NCBI GenBank assembly: GCA_002345625.1
Contig: DDWE01000042.1
Coordinates: 326 to 18,654, forward strand
DNA length: 18,329 nt
DNA from: Desulfuromonadaceae bacterium UBA2294
GTDB taxonomy: Bacteria > Desulfobacterota > Desulfuromonadia > Desulfuromonadales > UBA2294
Direction: 5' to 3'
Both the position numbers and the translations under genes were made by a program. The notes under the pieces are model-generated. The model saw only the letters and a list, made by a program, of their open reading frames with translations, made no database searches and was not told the DNA's origin. Below are positions 1-6,245 of the stretch, piece by piece. Position 1 is the stretch's first letter, and every line of letters begins with the position of its first letter.

Positions 1-727
1 CGAGGAACAAGGTGCCGCCGTCGGCAACTTTGAACAGACCCATTTTCGTTTGCGTTGCACCGGTAAAGGAGCCACGGATATGGCCGAACAGTTCGCTCTC
101 CAGCAGACTCTCGGCCAAAGAGGTGCAATCGACAGCGACAAACGGTTGCGATTTGCGTGGGCTGTGATTGTGAATGGCCCGGGCCAGTAGCTCCTTGCCG
201 GTGCCACTTTCACCCGTCACCAGGACGTTGCTGTCGGTCGGTGCCACTTGCAGGATGCGGCGATAAACCTTCTGCATGGCCCGACTGTGGCCAATGAAGC
301 GGTCGAACCCCTGATTGTCCCGTAACTCTTTCGACAGGTAGATGTCGTCGACCAGAATAGCTCTATGCTCAAGGGCGCTGCGAATCTTGTGACAAATCTC
401 TTCAGGTGAGAAGGGCTTGGAAATATAGTCGGCCGCGCCGCCTTTCATCGCTTCGACGGCCGTATCGACCGTCGAGTAGCCAGTAATGATCAGTATCGGC
501 AGGTCGGGTTGCAGCAGTTTGACGTTACGGACCACTTCGAGGCCATTCATGCCCGGCATCTTCAGGTCAGTAATGACCATGTCATAGGGGTTCTTTTGTA
601 ATGCCTCCAGCGCCAACTGGCCGCAGAAGAAGGTGTCGGTGGAGTACCCGGCACCGTCGAGAATCCGCTGCAGGCCATCGCGAATAACGGCGTCATCGTC
701 TATCAACAAGATCCGTATTTTTTCCAT
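1..727 (-). CDS. Sigma-54-dependent response regulator, NtrC family (partial, C-terminus beyond window)
   Basis: Reading the minus strand from ATG at 727 gives a receiver domain (acidic pocket IDDD at residues 9-12, phosphoacceptor Asp54 in TDLKMP) followed by a sigma-54 AAA+ domain: Walker A GESGTGKE, the sigma-54 contact loop as GSFTGA (the family consensus is GAFTGA), and ADGGTLFL just ahead of Walker B, where the window ends. An NtrC-type DNA-binding C-terminus would be expected outside. Such proteins are phosphorylated by a histidine kinase and remodel sigma-54 RNA polymerase in the cytoplasm. An AAGG-type ribosome binding site precedes the start. The gene is divergent from the redox operon beginning at 1190, which has a sigma-54 promoter, so control of that operon is the simplest inference. 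No cognate kinase is visible here. The family call is certain; the target is inferred. Confidence 0.95.
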   Translation of the reverse strand, partial: MEKIRILLIDDDAVIRDGLQRILDGAGYSTDTFFCGQLALEALQKNPYDMVITDLKMPGMNGLEVVRNVKLLQPDLPILIITGYSTVDTAVEAMKGGAADYISKPFSPEEICHKIRSALEHRAILVDDIYLSKELRDNQGFDRFIGHSRAMQKVYRRILQVAPTDSNVLVTGESGTGKELLARAIHNHSPRKSQPFVAVDCTSLAESLLESELFGHIRGSFTGATQTKMGLFKVADGGTLFL

Positions 728-743
728 GATGTGCCTTTTACTA

Positions 744-764
744 CTGCCGGAACGGGGCCGGCAG
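744..764 (-). promoter_or_regulatory. Hairpin in the 5' leader of the sigma-54 activator
   Basis: CTGCCGG (744-750) and CCGGCAG (758-764) form a perfect 7-bp GC-rich stem with a 7-nt loop, ending about 16 nt before the activator start codon. There is no T-run, so a terminator is unlikely. It may be an mRNA leader structure or an operator. Confidence 0.4.
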
Positions 765-797
765 TTGCGAAATGTGAATGCATATAAATTAAAGACT

Positions 798-826
798 ATT
801 TAAAATATGCAGGTGGCTAAAGTCAA
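798..826 (-). promoter_or_regulatory. Probable sigma-70 promoter for the sigma-54 activator
   Basis: On the minus strand TTGACT (821-826) is followed after exactly 17 bp by TTAAAT (798-803). The -35 matches 5 of 6 consensus bases and the -10 matches 4 of 6. It lies about 70 bp upstream of the start codon at 727. Confidence 0.45.
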
Positions 827-1001
827 GCTTTCTCGACCAAAGAGCGCAAAAGCTCGCAATATTCCTGGGTCGTCGGGGCTTTATGTGGAGACCCAAACAT
901 TAAGAATAAATTAATAATACACCTGATCTGTATCAACAATGTACGCAAATACAGTGAGTTGCGTGGTTTTGTCAGCCCGTAGCTACCGTGAACATCCCTC
1001 C

Positions 1002-1024
1002 TGCGTATAAATCTTTTATACGCA
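1002..1024. promoter_or_regulatory. Perfect palindrome, candidate upstream activator site
   Basis: TGCGTATAAA (1002-1011) and its exact complement TTTATACGCA (1015-1024) are separated by 3 bp. The 10-bp arms are perfect. The centre is about 120 bp upstream of the -24 element at 1133, a usual distance for sigma-54 enhancer sites. The absence of a following T-run argues against a terminator. Binding by the divergent activator is an inference. Confidence 0.55.
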
Positions 1025-1095
1025 TTTGATGCCAACCATCGTTTTTTTGTTCCGGTTCAACCTCATTCTTGTTCGCAACTATCCCACAAAAACAG

Positions 1096-1120
1096 GTACT
1101 TATAGACTAAATATAAGCAC
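1096..1120. repeat. Imperfect inverted repeat near the sigma-54 promoter
   Basis: GTACTTATA (1096-1104) and TATAAGCAC (1112-1120) are complementary except for one position, with a 7-bp spacer. The repeat ends 12 bp before the -24 element. It shares the TTATA core with the palindrome at 1002-1024, so it may be a weaker second site for the same regulator, or an IHF-type bending region. Confidence 0.35.
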
Positions 1121-1130
1121 ATGCTAATAA

Positions 1131-1147
1131 TTGGTACGGCCAATGCA
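1131..1147 (+). promoter_or_regulatory. Sigma-54 (-24/-12) promoter of the redox operon
   Basis: The sequence TTGGTACGGCCAATGCA carries the invariant GG at 1133-1134 and GC at 1145-1146, separated by exactly 10 bp as the sigma-54 consensus (TGGCAC-N5-TTGC) requires. It has one mismatch in the -24 box (T for C) and one in the -12 box (A for T). Transcription should begin near 1157-1160, about 30 nt before the first start codon at 1190. An NtrC-type activator gene lies divergently upstream, which supports the call. Confidence 0.75.
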
Positions 1148-1189
1148 CTATCACGAAATCGTCCACCACATTCAGTCAAGGAGGCTGTC

Positions 1190-1438
1190 ATGAAAAAAAT
1201 GTCTAACATGTTGTGTGCCGTCAGCCTGGCGGTTGCCACCCCGGTTTTGGCCGCCAGTGCGCCGGAGTCGTCCGGATTCAGCCCTGTCGTTATTGCGTTC
1301 TTCGCCTTTTTTGGCGTGCTCCTGGTGCTGCAGCTGGTGCCGGGTGTGGTGTTGCTGTTCTCGATGCTCAAGGAGTTGGTCAGTAGCGACAAGAAGAAGG
1401 CGGTTGCTGCTGTGACTGGTCAGTCGGATAAAGATTGA
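1190..1438 (+). CDS. Small exported/membrane protein (82 aa), paralogue A
   Basis: I do not recognise a named family. The protein starts with a classical signal sequence (MKKMSNML, hydrophobic core, cleavage likely after PVLA at about residue 21). A linker and one long hydrophobic segment follow (about residues 30-57, containing LVLQLVPGVVLLFSMLKELV), then a short Lys-rich tail (SSDKKKA). An in-frame upstream ATG at 1121 exists, but the start at 1190 is preferred because AAGGAGG lies 5 nt before it and the sigma-54 promoter at 1131-1147 would fall inside the longer form. The hydrophobic segment and tail resemble those of the 81-residue protein at 1940-2185, so the two look like paralogues. 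As the first gene of a redox operon it may be an accessory subunit of the quinol-oxidising complex. That role is inferred. Confidence 0.8.
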   Translation: MKKMSNMLCAVSLAVATPVLAASAPESSGFSPVVIAFFAFFGVLLVLQLVPGVVLLFSMLKELVSSDKKKAVAAVTGQSDKD

Positions 1439-1506
1439 TCGTTGTGGCGATCTTTGTGGATGTAAAGACATCGAAACGACCCACGAAACCGTGAAGAGGT
1501 TAGGTC

Positions 1507-1884
1507 ATGCAAGGGCTTCTGATTGCTGAAGACGATGTCATCTGCCGCAAGACGATGGCCGATCTGTTTATCGAGGCCGGTTACAACGTCATGGTCACCA
1601 CCTCGGCCGCCAACGCGCTGTACGGCATCATCAAGAAGACAGCGCAGGTCGTGATTCTCAGTAGCCAGTTTGATGAGCTGACGGCAAGTGAATTGATTCC
1701 ACTGCTCAGGCAGTGCAATCGTGACCTGACCATCATCCTGGTCTCTGACGATCTCCCTCTCCCCTCGATCCGCAGGGCGCGGCGGGCAGGGATTTTTTAT
1801 CACGCCTTGAAGCCGGCCAACCAGGAAGACCGGGAGGAGATTCGTCAGGCCGTTCAGTGCGCATTTCGTACGCGTTCACATTAA
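1507..1884 (+). CDS. Receiver-like protein lacking the phosphoacceptor Asp
   Basis: This is a single-domain CheY-like protein of 125 residues. The receiver hallmarks present are the acidic pair after strand 1 (AEDD, residues 7-10), the Ser after strand 4 (LVSDD, Ser80) and the Lys after strand 5 (ALKP, Lys102). At the end of strand 3 the sequence is VVILSSQFDEL, so the residue normally phosphorylated is Ser52 instead of Asp. It should therefore not take part in standard phosphotransfer and may work as a constitutive or protein-binding pseudo-receiver. An AAGAGG ribosome binding site lies 7 nt before the ATG. It sits between two paralogous small membrane protein genes in a redox operon that also encodes a haem receptor without a kinase domain. 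There is no output domain. The fold is clear; the partner is unknown. Confidence 0.85.
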   Translation: MQGLLIAEDDVICRKTMADLFIEAGYNVMVTTSAANALYGIIKKTAQVVILSSQFDELTASELIPLLRQCNRDLTIILVSDDLPLPSIRRARRAGIFYHALKPANQEDREEIRQAVQCAFRTRSH

Positions 1885-1939
1885 GCAGGATGTGCACCTT
1901 TAATAAACGTAACGCAACAACCCACTCGAGGAGGACGCT

Positions 1940-2185
1940 ATGAAAAACATCCGTACCCTGATCCCTGCCGCTGCCGCCCTGTGTGCTGCGGCTTCGCCGG
2001 CGCTCGCTGCCAATGAAACCGCCTACACCTATAACAGTGGCGTTCTGGTTTTAGTGTTTCTTGCGGTCTGCGCTGTGATTCTGGTCGCGCAGCTGATCCC
2101 GACCATTGTCATGCTGATGGGCTGGGCCAAGGCGCTGGTCACCGGTGAAGGCAAAGCGAAGAAAGCCAAAGCGGCTGTCAAGTAA
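1940..2185 (+). CDS. Small exported/membrane protein (81 aa), paralogue B
   Basis: It begins with a signal peptide (MKNIRTLIPAAAALCAA, cleavage probably after PALA at about residue 23). A short polar stretch (NETAYTYNSG) and a long hydrophobic helix (about residues 34-60) lead into a basic tail (GEGKAKKAKAAVK). The segment LVAQLIPTIVMLMGWAKALV lines up with LVLQLVPGVVLLFSMLKELV of the protein at 1190-1438, and both end in a Lys/Ala-rich tail, which indicates duplication within the operon. GAGGAGG lies 6 nt before the ATG. The family is unknown to me. Its position suggests an accessory membrane subunit of the cytochrome/FeS/NrfD complex. An alternative is a small regulator of that complex. Confidence 0.8.
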   Translation: MKNIRTLIPAAAALCAAASPALAANETAYTYNSGVLVLVFLAVCAVILVAQLIPTIVMLMGWAKALVTGEGKAKKAKAAVK

Positions 2186-2227
2186 AGCTTCGCTGTCAAT
2201 GAACCGATTAACAATGAGGAGCGGAAT

Positions 2228-2413
2228 ATGAAGGAATTTCTCGAGCAGTTATTTTTATCAATTGGCGAGGTGCGTGAAGTCGTCACCATGGTCGACTTCT
2301 ACCAGTACATCAAAGGGGTGGAATACCTGATCTGCATCGGGTTCTTTTTCGCCTTCCCCATGTTCTACCGCTACATTCACAAAAGCGGCCAGAACTCGGA
2401 TCATATTGAGTAG
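2228..2413 (+). CDS. Small single-TM membrane protein (61 aa)
   Basis: The protein has an amphipathic N-terminal half (MKEFLEQLFLSIGEVREVVT) and one hydrophobic segment with aromatic residues (EYLICIGFFFAFPMFYRYI, about residues 31-49), then a short polar tail. There is no signal peptide. GAGGAG stands 6 nt before the ATG. The gene lies 42 bp after paralogue B, and the cytochrome gene follows 21 bp later, so it is part of the operon. I do not recognise the family. Short one-helix proteins of this kind are common accessory subunits of respiratory complexes, and that role is inferred from context only. Confidence 0.75.
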   Translation: MKEFLEQLFLSIGEVREVVTMVDFYQYIKGVEYLICIGFFFAFPMFYRYIHKSGQNSDHIE

Positions 2414-2434
2414 GCACAAGGAGGAATGCACCCC

Positions 2435-2962
2435 ATGGCAACGAATCAGACCCACTCCAAACCGTCTCTGTTTCAGCTGGTCCTGTTGGTCGCGGCACTG
2501 CTGCTGGTCACGGTCGTCACCGTACCGGCAGCAGAAGCTCCCGATACGATCACCTTGAATGTTCTGGCCGAACTTTATGAACCCGTTGTGTTTGATCATG
2601 CAATGCATGCAGATGTCGCGGAATGCGCTATCTGTCACCATCAGACGACCGGGCAACCGGAAGCCGGTTCCCGCTGTGTCCGCTGTCACTCCGGTAATGA
2701 AACCAACGCTTCGGTCGCCTGCCGGGATTGCCATGTGGCTGAACCGTTCTCGGCCGATTATATGCGCTCTAAAGAGGTCGACAGTGAGCGTTACCACATA
2801 GACATGCCGGGGTTGAAAGGGGCCTACCATTTGAGTTGCCTCGGCTGTCACACTGAGATGGGCGCTCCAACCGGCTGTCAGGAGTGTCATGCGCGGACCG
2901 CTGCAGGTGATGAGACCTTCCGCGCTGATGCGCAGGCTCCGACTGGTGGAAATTCACACTGA
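2435..2962 (+). CDS. Periplasmic pentahaem c-type cytochrome
   Basis: An N-terminal hydrophobic signal or anchor (about residues 13-32) is followed by five CXXCH haem attachment motifs: CAICH (64-68), CVRCH (81-85), CRDCH (96-100), CLGCH (135-139) and CQECH (148-152). Additional His residues such as FDHAMH (53-58) could serve as distal ligands, as in class III cytochromes (c3/c7 type). An in-frame ATG at 2426 is only 1 nt from the AAGGAGG at 2418-2424, so the ATG at 2435 is the better start. With the FeS and NrfD genes that follow directly, it should receive electrons from the membrane quinol pool and pass them on in the periplasm. The gene order cytochrome-FeS-NrfD resembles Geobacter Cbc-type complexes and Qrc without its large molybdopterin-like subunit. 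The exact electron acceptor cannot be read from the sequence. Confidence 0.92.
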   Translation: MATNQTHSKPSLFQLVLLVAALLLVTVVTVPAAEAPDTITLNVLAELYEPVVFDHAMHADVAECAICHHQTTGQPEAGSRCVRCHSGNETNASVACRDCHVAEPFSADYMRSKEVDSERYHIDMPGLKGAYHLSCLGCHTEMGAPTGCQECHARTAAGDETFRADAQAPTGGNSH

Positions 2963-3006
2963 TGCTGGCCATTGGCCGGTCATTTATTCAGAACAGGAGA
3001 TAGACC

Positions 3007-3948
3007 ATGAGCAAAATCAGCCGCAGAAGGTTCCTGGCCGCCAGTGTGGCCGGCGGCGCCGCGATAACCCTGGCTCCGACCAAGAAGGCCCTTGCCGCCA
3101 CCTTTGAGGGCTATTCTGAGGGGATGGGAGTGCTGGTCGATCTGACCCGCTGCGTCGGCTGTCGCAGTTGTGAAGCTGCTTGTAACAAGGAGCAGAAGTT
3201 GCCGACGCCGGATCTGCCTTTCGACGATCCGGCCGTATTTGACCAGACCTTTCACGGCGGGACACAGAAACGTCGGACAACGGAAAAGGCTTACACCGTG
3301 GTTAACCGTTACGAGCCGAAAGATGGTTCGCAGCCGGTTTATCGCAAGATCCAATGCAACCATTGCAATGAACCGGCCTGTCTGACCTCCTGCTTTGTCA
3401 ATGCCTACACCAAAACCCGCGAAGGGGCGGTGGTCTACAATTCGAAAGTCTGTGTCGGGTGCCGTAACTGCATGGTCGCCTGTCCGTTCAATGTCCCGGC
3501 CTACAGCTACTCCAGTGCCTTCAACCCGATGATCAAGAAGTGTATCTTCTGTCACGAAACGCGGTTGAAGCAGGGACTGCCACCGGCCTGCGTGGCCGGC
3601 TGTCCACAGGAAGCCCTGACCTTCGGTCATCGCAACAGCCTGATCAAGATCGCCCGCGAGCGGATGCGGCATCAACCCGGCCGCTACATCGATCATATCT
3701 ACGGCGAGAAGGAGGTCGGCGGAACGGCCTGGATCTACTTGTCGGCAGTCCCGTTTGAGGAAGTCGGTTTCGACACGACACTGCAGAAGGAACCGATCCT
3801 GTCCAACGTCAAGGATTTTCTGAGTACCGTGCCAATGGTCCTGGCAATTTGGCCGGCGCTGTTCAGTGGCTTTCACCTGCTGGCCAAGCACAAGGAAAAT
3901 CATGCCGGTGATGATCACCAGAATATTGATGAGGAGGCGCACAAATGA
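3007..3948 (+). CDS. Tat-exported 4x[4Fe-4S] protein, HybA/DmsB-like, with C-terminal membrane anchor
   Basis: The N-terminus has a twin-arginine signal (SRRRFLA, residues 5-11). Sixteen Cys in four groups match four [4Fe-4S] clusters: Cys49/52/55/59, 117/120/125/129, 149/152/155/159 and 179/182/195/199. A hydrophobic stretch near residues 270-293 (FLSTVPMVLAIWPALFSGFH) is a probable membrane anchor, as in HybA of hydrogenase-2. At 313 residues it has the size of that subfamily. It should carry electrons between the NrfD-type quinone module and the pentahaem cytochrome on the periplasmic face. CAGGAGA precedes the ATG. Its stop overlaps the next start as ATGA (3945-3948), which indicates translational coupling. 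No large catalytic (molybdopterin or hydrogenase) subunit is encoded next to it. Confidence 0.94.
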   Translation: MSKISRRRFLAASVAGGAAITLAPTKKALAATFEGYSEGMGVLVDLTRCVGCRSCEAACNKEQKLPTPDLPFDDPAVFDQTFHGGTQKRRTTEKAYTVVNRYEPKDGSQPVYRKIQCNHCNEPACLTSCFVNAYTKTREGAVVYNSKVCVGCRNCMVACPFNVPAYSYSSAFNPMIKKCIFCHETRLKQGLPPACVAGCPQEALTFGHRNSLIKIARERMRHQPGRYIDHIYGEKEVGGTAWIYLSAVPFEEVGFDTTLQKEPILSNVKDFLSTVPMVLAIWPALFSGFHLLAKHKENHAGDDHQNIDEEAHK

Positions 3949-5285
3949 AACAGTTTCTTGTCAAGGGCTGGAGGCCGGTCGATGCTGAGGCGAAGGAAGG
4001 GCAGGAGACTCTCACCCTGTGGAACAAATTGTGGCTTGGTCTGACGTTCAGGCAGTACCTGTCTCAGGCAGTGCGCAATCCGTTTAACTGGGTGATTGCG
4101 ATCATTTTTGCCATCGGTATCCCCCTGGTCCTGTATCGCTTTGTTTTTGGTCTCGGTGCGGTGACTCATTCCTCCAACGATTATCCCTGGGGTCTGTTCT
4201 TGAGTTTCGGCCTCTTCGCCATGGTGCCGCTGTCGGCTTCCGGATTCATGCTTGGAACGGCGGTCGAGATTTTTGGTCGACATGATTTCGAGCCGGTCGA
4301 GCGTCTGGCGATGCTCAATGGCCTGCTCGGGTACTTCTTTGCAGTGGTCTTTCTGCTGGTTGACCTTGGTCAGCCGTGGCGTCTGCCGTATCCGATGGCG
4401 GTTGCTTTCGGTCCGGCGGCGGTGCTCTTTCTGGTCGGTTGGCATGTCGCCACCTACCTGACCGTGCAGGTGGCTGAAGTGTCGGTCTCCTTCTTTGAGT
4501 GGATGAACTGGCCCGTCTGCAAAAAGTTTATCCGGCGTATCACCATAGGCCTGACCGTCTCCGGTATCATCCTCTCGACCCTGCACCAGGGAGCACTCGG
4601 TGCCCTGTTTACCTACGCTCCGGGCAAGCTGCATCCTTTATGGTATTCCGCGTCATTCCAGTGGCTGCACTTCCTTGTTTCGGCGATCCCCGGCGGCCTG
4701 TGCATGGTGATTGTGGTCAGTACCATCGTCAAGAAGACCATGGCCTGGCGCTGCGATGAGCGCTTTATGGCAAACCTTGACCGGTTGACCATCGCCTTGG
4801 CCAAAGGAGCGAGCATGGGGTTGATCACTTACCTGGTGATCAAACTGATCGGTGTCGCCCATGATAACGAGTGGATTTATCTCTCCACCGGCTGGGGGAG
4901 CTGGTACCTGTTTGAGATGGGCATCGGCGTTGTGTTGCCATTGATCCTGTTCGCCCGCGGTATTCGCTATAATAAGGTCGGTCTTATCCGGTTCACGGCT
5001 TTGCTGACAGTGTTCGGTGTGGTGCTGAATCGTCTGAACACCGCCCTGATCGCCTTTAACTGGAAGCTCTATCAGGATATTCCGCATTGGAAAGAGATCA
5101 CAATCAGCATCACCCTGTTTACGCTCTACATTGTCACTTATCGTTTCATACTCTACCGGTTGCCGATTCTATTCGAATGGAAGACGCAGCCTGCCGAAGC
5201 ACCGGAAGCGGTTCGGGCGAAGACCGTTTGCCCCACCCAGAGCAACCCAAGCCCGGCCGGTGCCGTTTACCGAAGCCGTGATTGA
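3945..5285 (+). CDS. NrfD/HybB-family quinone-interacting membrane protein
   Basis: This 446-residue protein has about ten hydrophobic helices. The segment SGIILSTLHQGALGALF is typical of HybB/NrfD-type polytopic subunits, which bind menaquinol or menaquinone and exchange electrons with a HybA-like FeS partner. The start overlaps the FeS gene by 4 bp and is preceded by GAGGAGG. The last 40 or so residues (TQPAEAPEAVRAKTV onward) are polar and Pro-rich and probably cytoplasmic or disordered. With the cytochrome and FeS protein it forms a plausible quinol:cytochrome c oxidoreductase (or reverse) module. Whether it conserves energy cannot be told from the sequence. A GC-rich hairpin directly after the stop may limit transcription into the sensor gene. 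Confidence 0.93.
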   Translation: MKQFLVKGWRPVDAEAKEGQETLTLWNKLWLGLTFRQYLSQAVRNPFNWVIAIIFAIGIPLVLYRFVFGLGAVTHSSNDYPWGLFLSFGLFAMVPLSASGFMLGTAVEIFGRHDFEPVERLAMLNGLLGYFFAVVFLLVDLGQPWRLPYPMAVAFGPAAVLFLVGWHVATYLTVQVAEVSVSFFEWMNWPVCKKFIRRITIGLTVSGIILSTLHQGALGALFTYAPGKLHPLWYSASFQWLHFLVSAIPGGLCMVIVVSTIVKKTMAWRCDERFMANLDRLTIALAKGASMGLITYLVIKLIGVAHDNEWIYLSTGWGSWYLFEMGIGVVLPLILFARGIRYNKVGLIRFTALLTVFGVVLNRLNTALIAFNWKLYQDIPHWKEITISITLFTLYIVTYRFILYRLPILFEWKTQPAEAPEAVRAKTVCPTQSNPSPAGAVYRSRD

Positions 5286-5291
5286 AAACCT

Positions 5292-5329
5292 GTGGGTCCG
5301 GTCGGGTGTTTACGGCCGGCCGGACCCAC
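5292..5329 (+). terminator. Strong GC-rich hairpin, partial terminator or mRNA processing element
   Basis: GTGGGTCCGG (5292-5301) and CCGGACCCAC (5320-5329) are perfectly complementary, and four more pairs inside (5302-5305 with 5316-5319, one of them G-U) give a 14-bp stem with a 10-nt loop. The following TCTTTGT is only moderately T-rich. It begins 6 nt after the NrfD-type gene's stop and ends 19 nt before the sensor start, so it may lower expression of the sensor relative to the complex. Confidence 0.6.
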
Positions 5330-5348
5330 TCTTTGTCGAGGTGCCGCC

Positions 5349-6206
5349 ATGCTGCGACAGAAAATCAGTATCCGGGCTATCGTCCCCGTTGCTGCTACGT
5401 TGACCGGATTCGTTGTGGTTTGTTGTCTCCTGCTCTATACGGTGATCAAGGGCGATCTGAATCGCTATACGATACGCCACTCCACCGATTTGACGGCGAC
5501 TGTGGTCAAGGCGACCCATTACGCCATGCTCAAGGACGACCGCGATTCTTTAATGAATACGATCAACAGTATCGGTGAGCAGCAGGAAGTTGAGCACGTG
5601 CGGATTTTTAACAAGCAGGGCTTGATCATGTTTTCGGGCACAGCGTCGGAAGTCGGGACGCTGGTCGACAAGGTCGATGCAGGCTGTATCGGCTGTCATG
5701 CCGGTAGTCAGCCGGCAACGCGGCTCGGGCCAATGGATCAGGCCCGTCAGTATGCCAACAGCGCCGGCGACGAAATCATGGCAATCACGGCGCCGATTTA
5801 CAATGAGGCGGCGTGCAGCAACTCTTGTCATGCCCATGATGCCTCGCAAAAGATTCTCGGCACCCTCGATGTCGGACTGTCGATGGCCCCGCTGCAGGCG
5901 ACTCTTGGCTTACTGCGAAATCGCATGATGATCTTTTGTCTGCTGATCCTATTCCTGTCCGTCGGCGCGACGGTCGGCCTGTTACATCGCAATGTACTGC
6001 TGCCGATCTGTCAGTTGTCAGCCTATTCTGACGACGTGGTCAATGGAAACAACAAGCCACCGGTGTTTGAAGCGACCGAAGAAGTCCAGCAGATTGCACG
6101 CAATTTTTGCCACCTGGCAGATCAACGTGATAGAATGCGGCGCGAATTGGACATTCTCCAGCCGGTTGTCGGGAAGTTGCCTGACGCCGAAACTGATCAT
6201 AGTTAG
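5349..6206 (+). CDS. Membrane haem-binding receptor with HAMP-like segment and no output domain
   Basis: The 285-residue protein has TM1 (about 11-33), a periplasmic domain (34-190), TM2 (about 192-212) and a HAMP-like segment with helical coil (about 213-270). The periplasmic part contains one canonical haem motif, CIGCH (113-117), and one variant CX3CH, CSNSCH (156-161). The phrase APIYNE before the second motif is, as I recall it, also seen in dihaem sensor kinases of this lineage. The reading frame stops 15 residues after the coil: there is no HisKA/ATPase, methyl-accepting or cyclase domain. It may sense periplasmic redox state and signal by protein contact, for example with the receiver-like protein of the same operon. 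A longer start at 5292 would begin inside the hairpin; ATG 5349 has GAGGTG nearby. The architecture is clear; the signalling route is unknown. Confidence 0.85.
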   Translation: MLRQKISIRAIVPVAATLTGFVVVCCLLLYTVIKGDLNRYTIRHSTDLTATVVKATHYAMLKDDRDSLMNTINSIGEQQEVEHVRIFNKQGLIMFSGTASEVGTLVDKVDAGCIGCHAGSQPATRLGPMDQARQYANSAGDEIMAITAPIYNEAACSNSCHAHDASQKILGTLDVGLSMAPLQATLGLLRNRMMIFCLLILFLSVGATVGLLHRNVLLPICQLSAYSDDVVNGNNKPPVFEATEEVQQIARNFCHLADQRDRMRRELDILQPVVGKLPDAETDHS

Positions 6207-6234
6207 ACCGTCACCCATGCAGTACGGGGACGGT
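6207..6234 (+). promoter_or_regulatory. Short inverted repeat before the four-TM protein gene
   Basis: ACCGTC (6207-6212) pairs with GACGGT (6229-6234), and CCC (6214-6216) with GGG (6226-6228), leaving one bulged base and a 9-nt loop. It starts right after the sensor's stop codon and ends 11 nt before the next ATG. It could affect translation of that gene; no T-run follows. Confidence 0.3.
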
Positions 6235-6245
6235 GCCGGTGGCCT

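Larger units (their letters stand above)
728..1189. promoter_or_regulatory. Divergent regulatory intergenic region
   Basis: This stretch of about 460 bp separates the sigma-54 activator gene (minus) from the redox operon (plus) and is AT-richer than its surroundings. It holds a probable sigma-70 promoter for the activator, a 5'-leader hairpin, a perfect palindrome, an imperfect inverted repeat and a sigma-54 promoter, each listed separately. A widely spaced repeat, TGCATAT at 779-785 and ATATGCA at 805-811, brackets the activator's -10 region and could serve autoregulation. I see no convincing gene in it. Confidence 0.7.

Noticed and set aside
823..1035. 70-codon minus-strand open frame in the divergent regulatory region
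   Set aside because: TTG start without a ribosome binding site, runs across the perfect palindrome at 1002-1024, and the translation resembles no family I know. A transposase remnant cannot be excluded but is not supported.
2980..3942. 320-codon minus-strand open frame opposite the FeS protein
   Set aside because: The plus strand encodes sixteen correctly spaced Cys and a Tat signal; the minus frame has no recognisable features.
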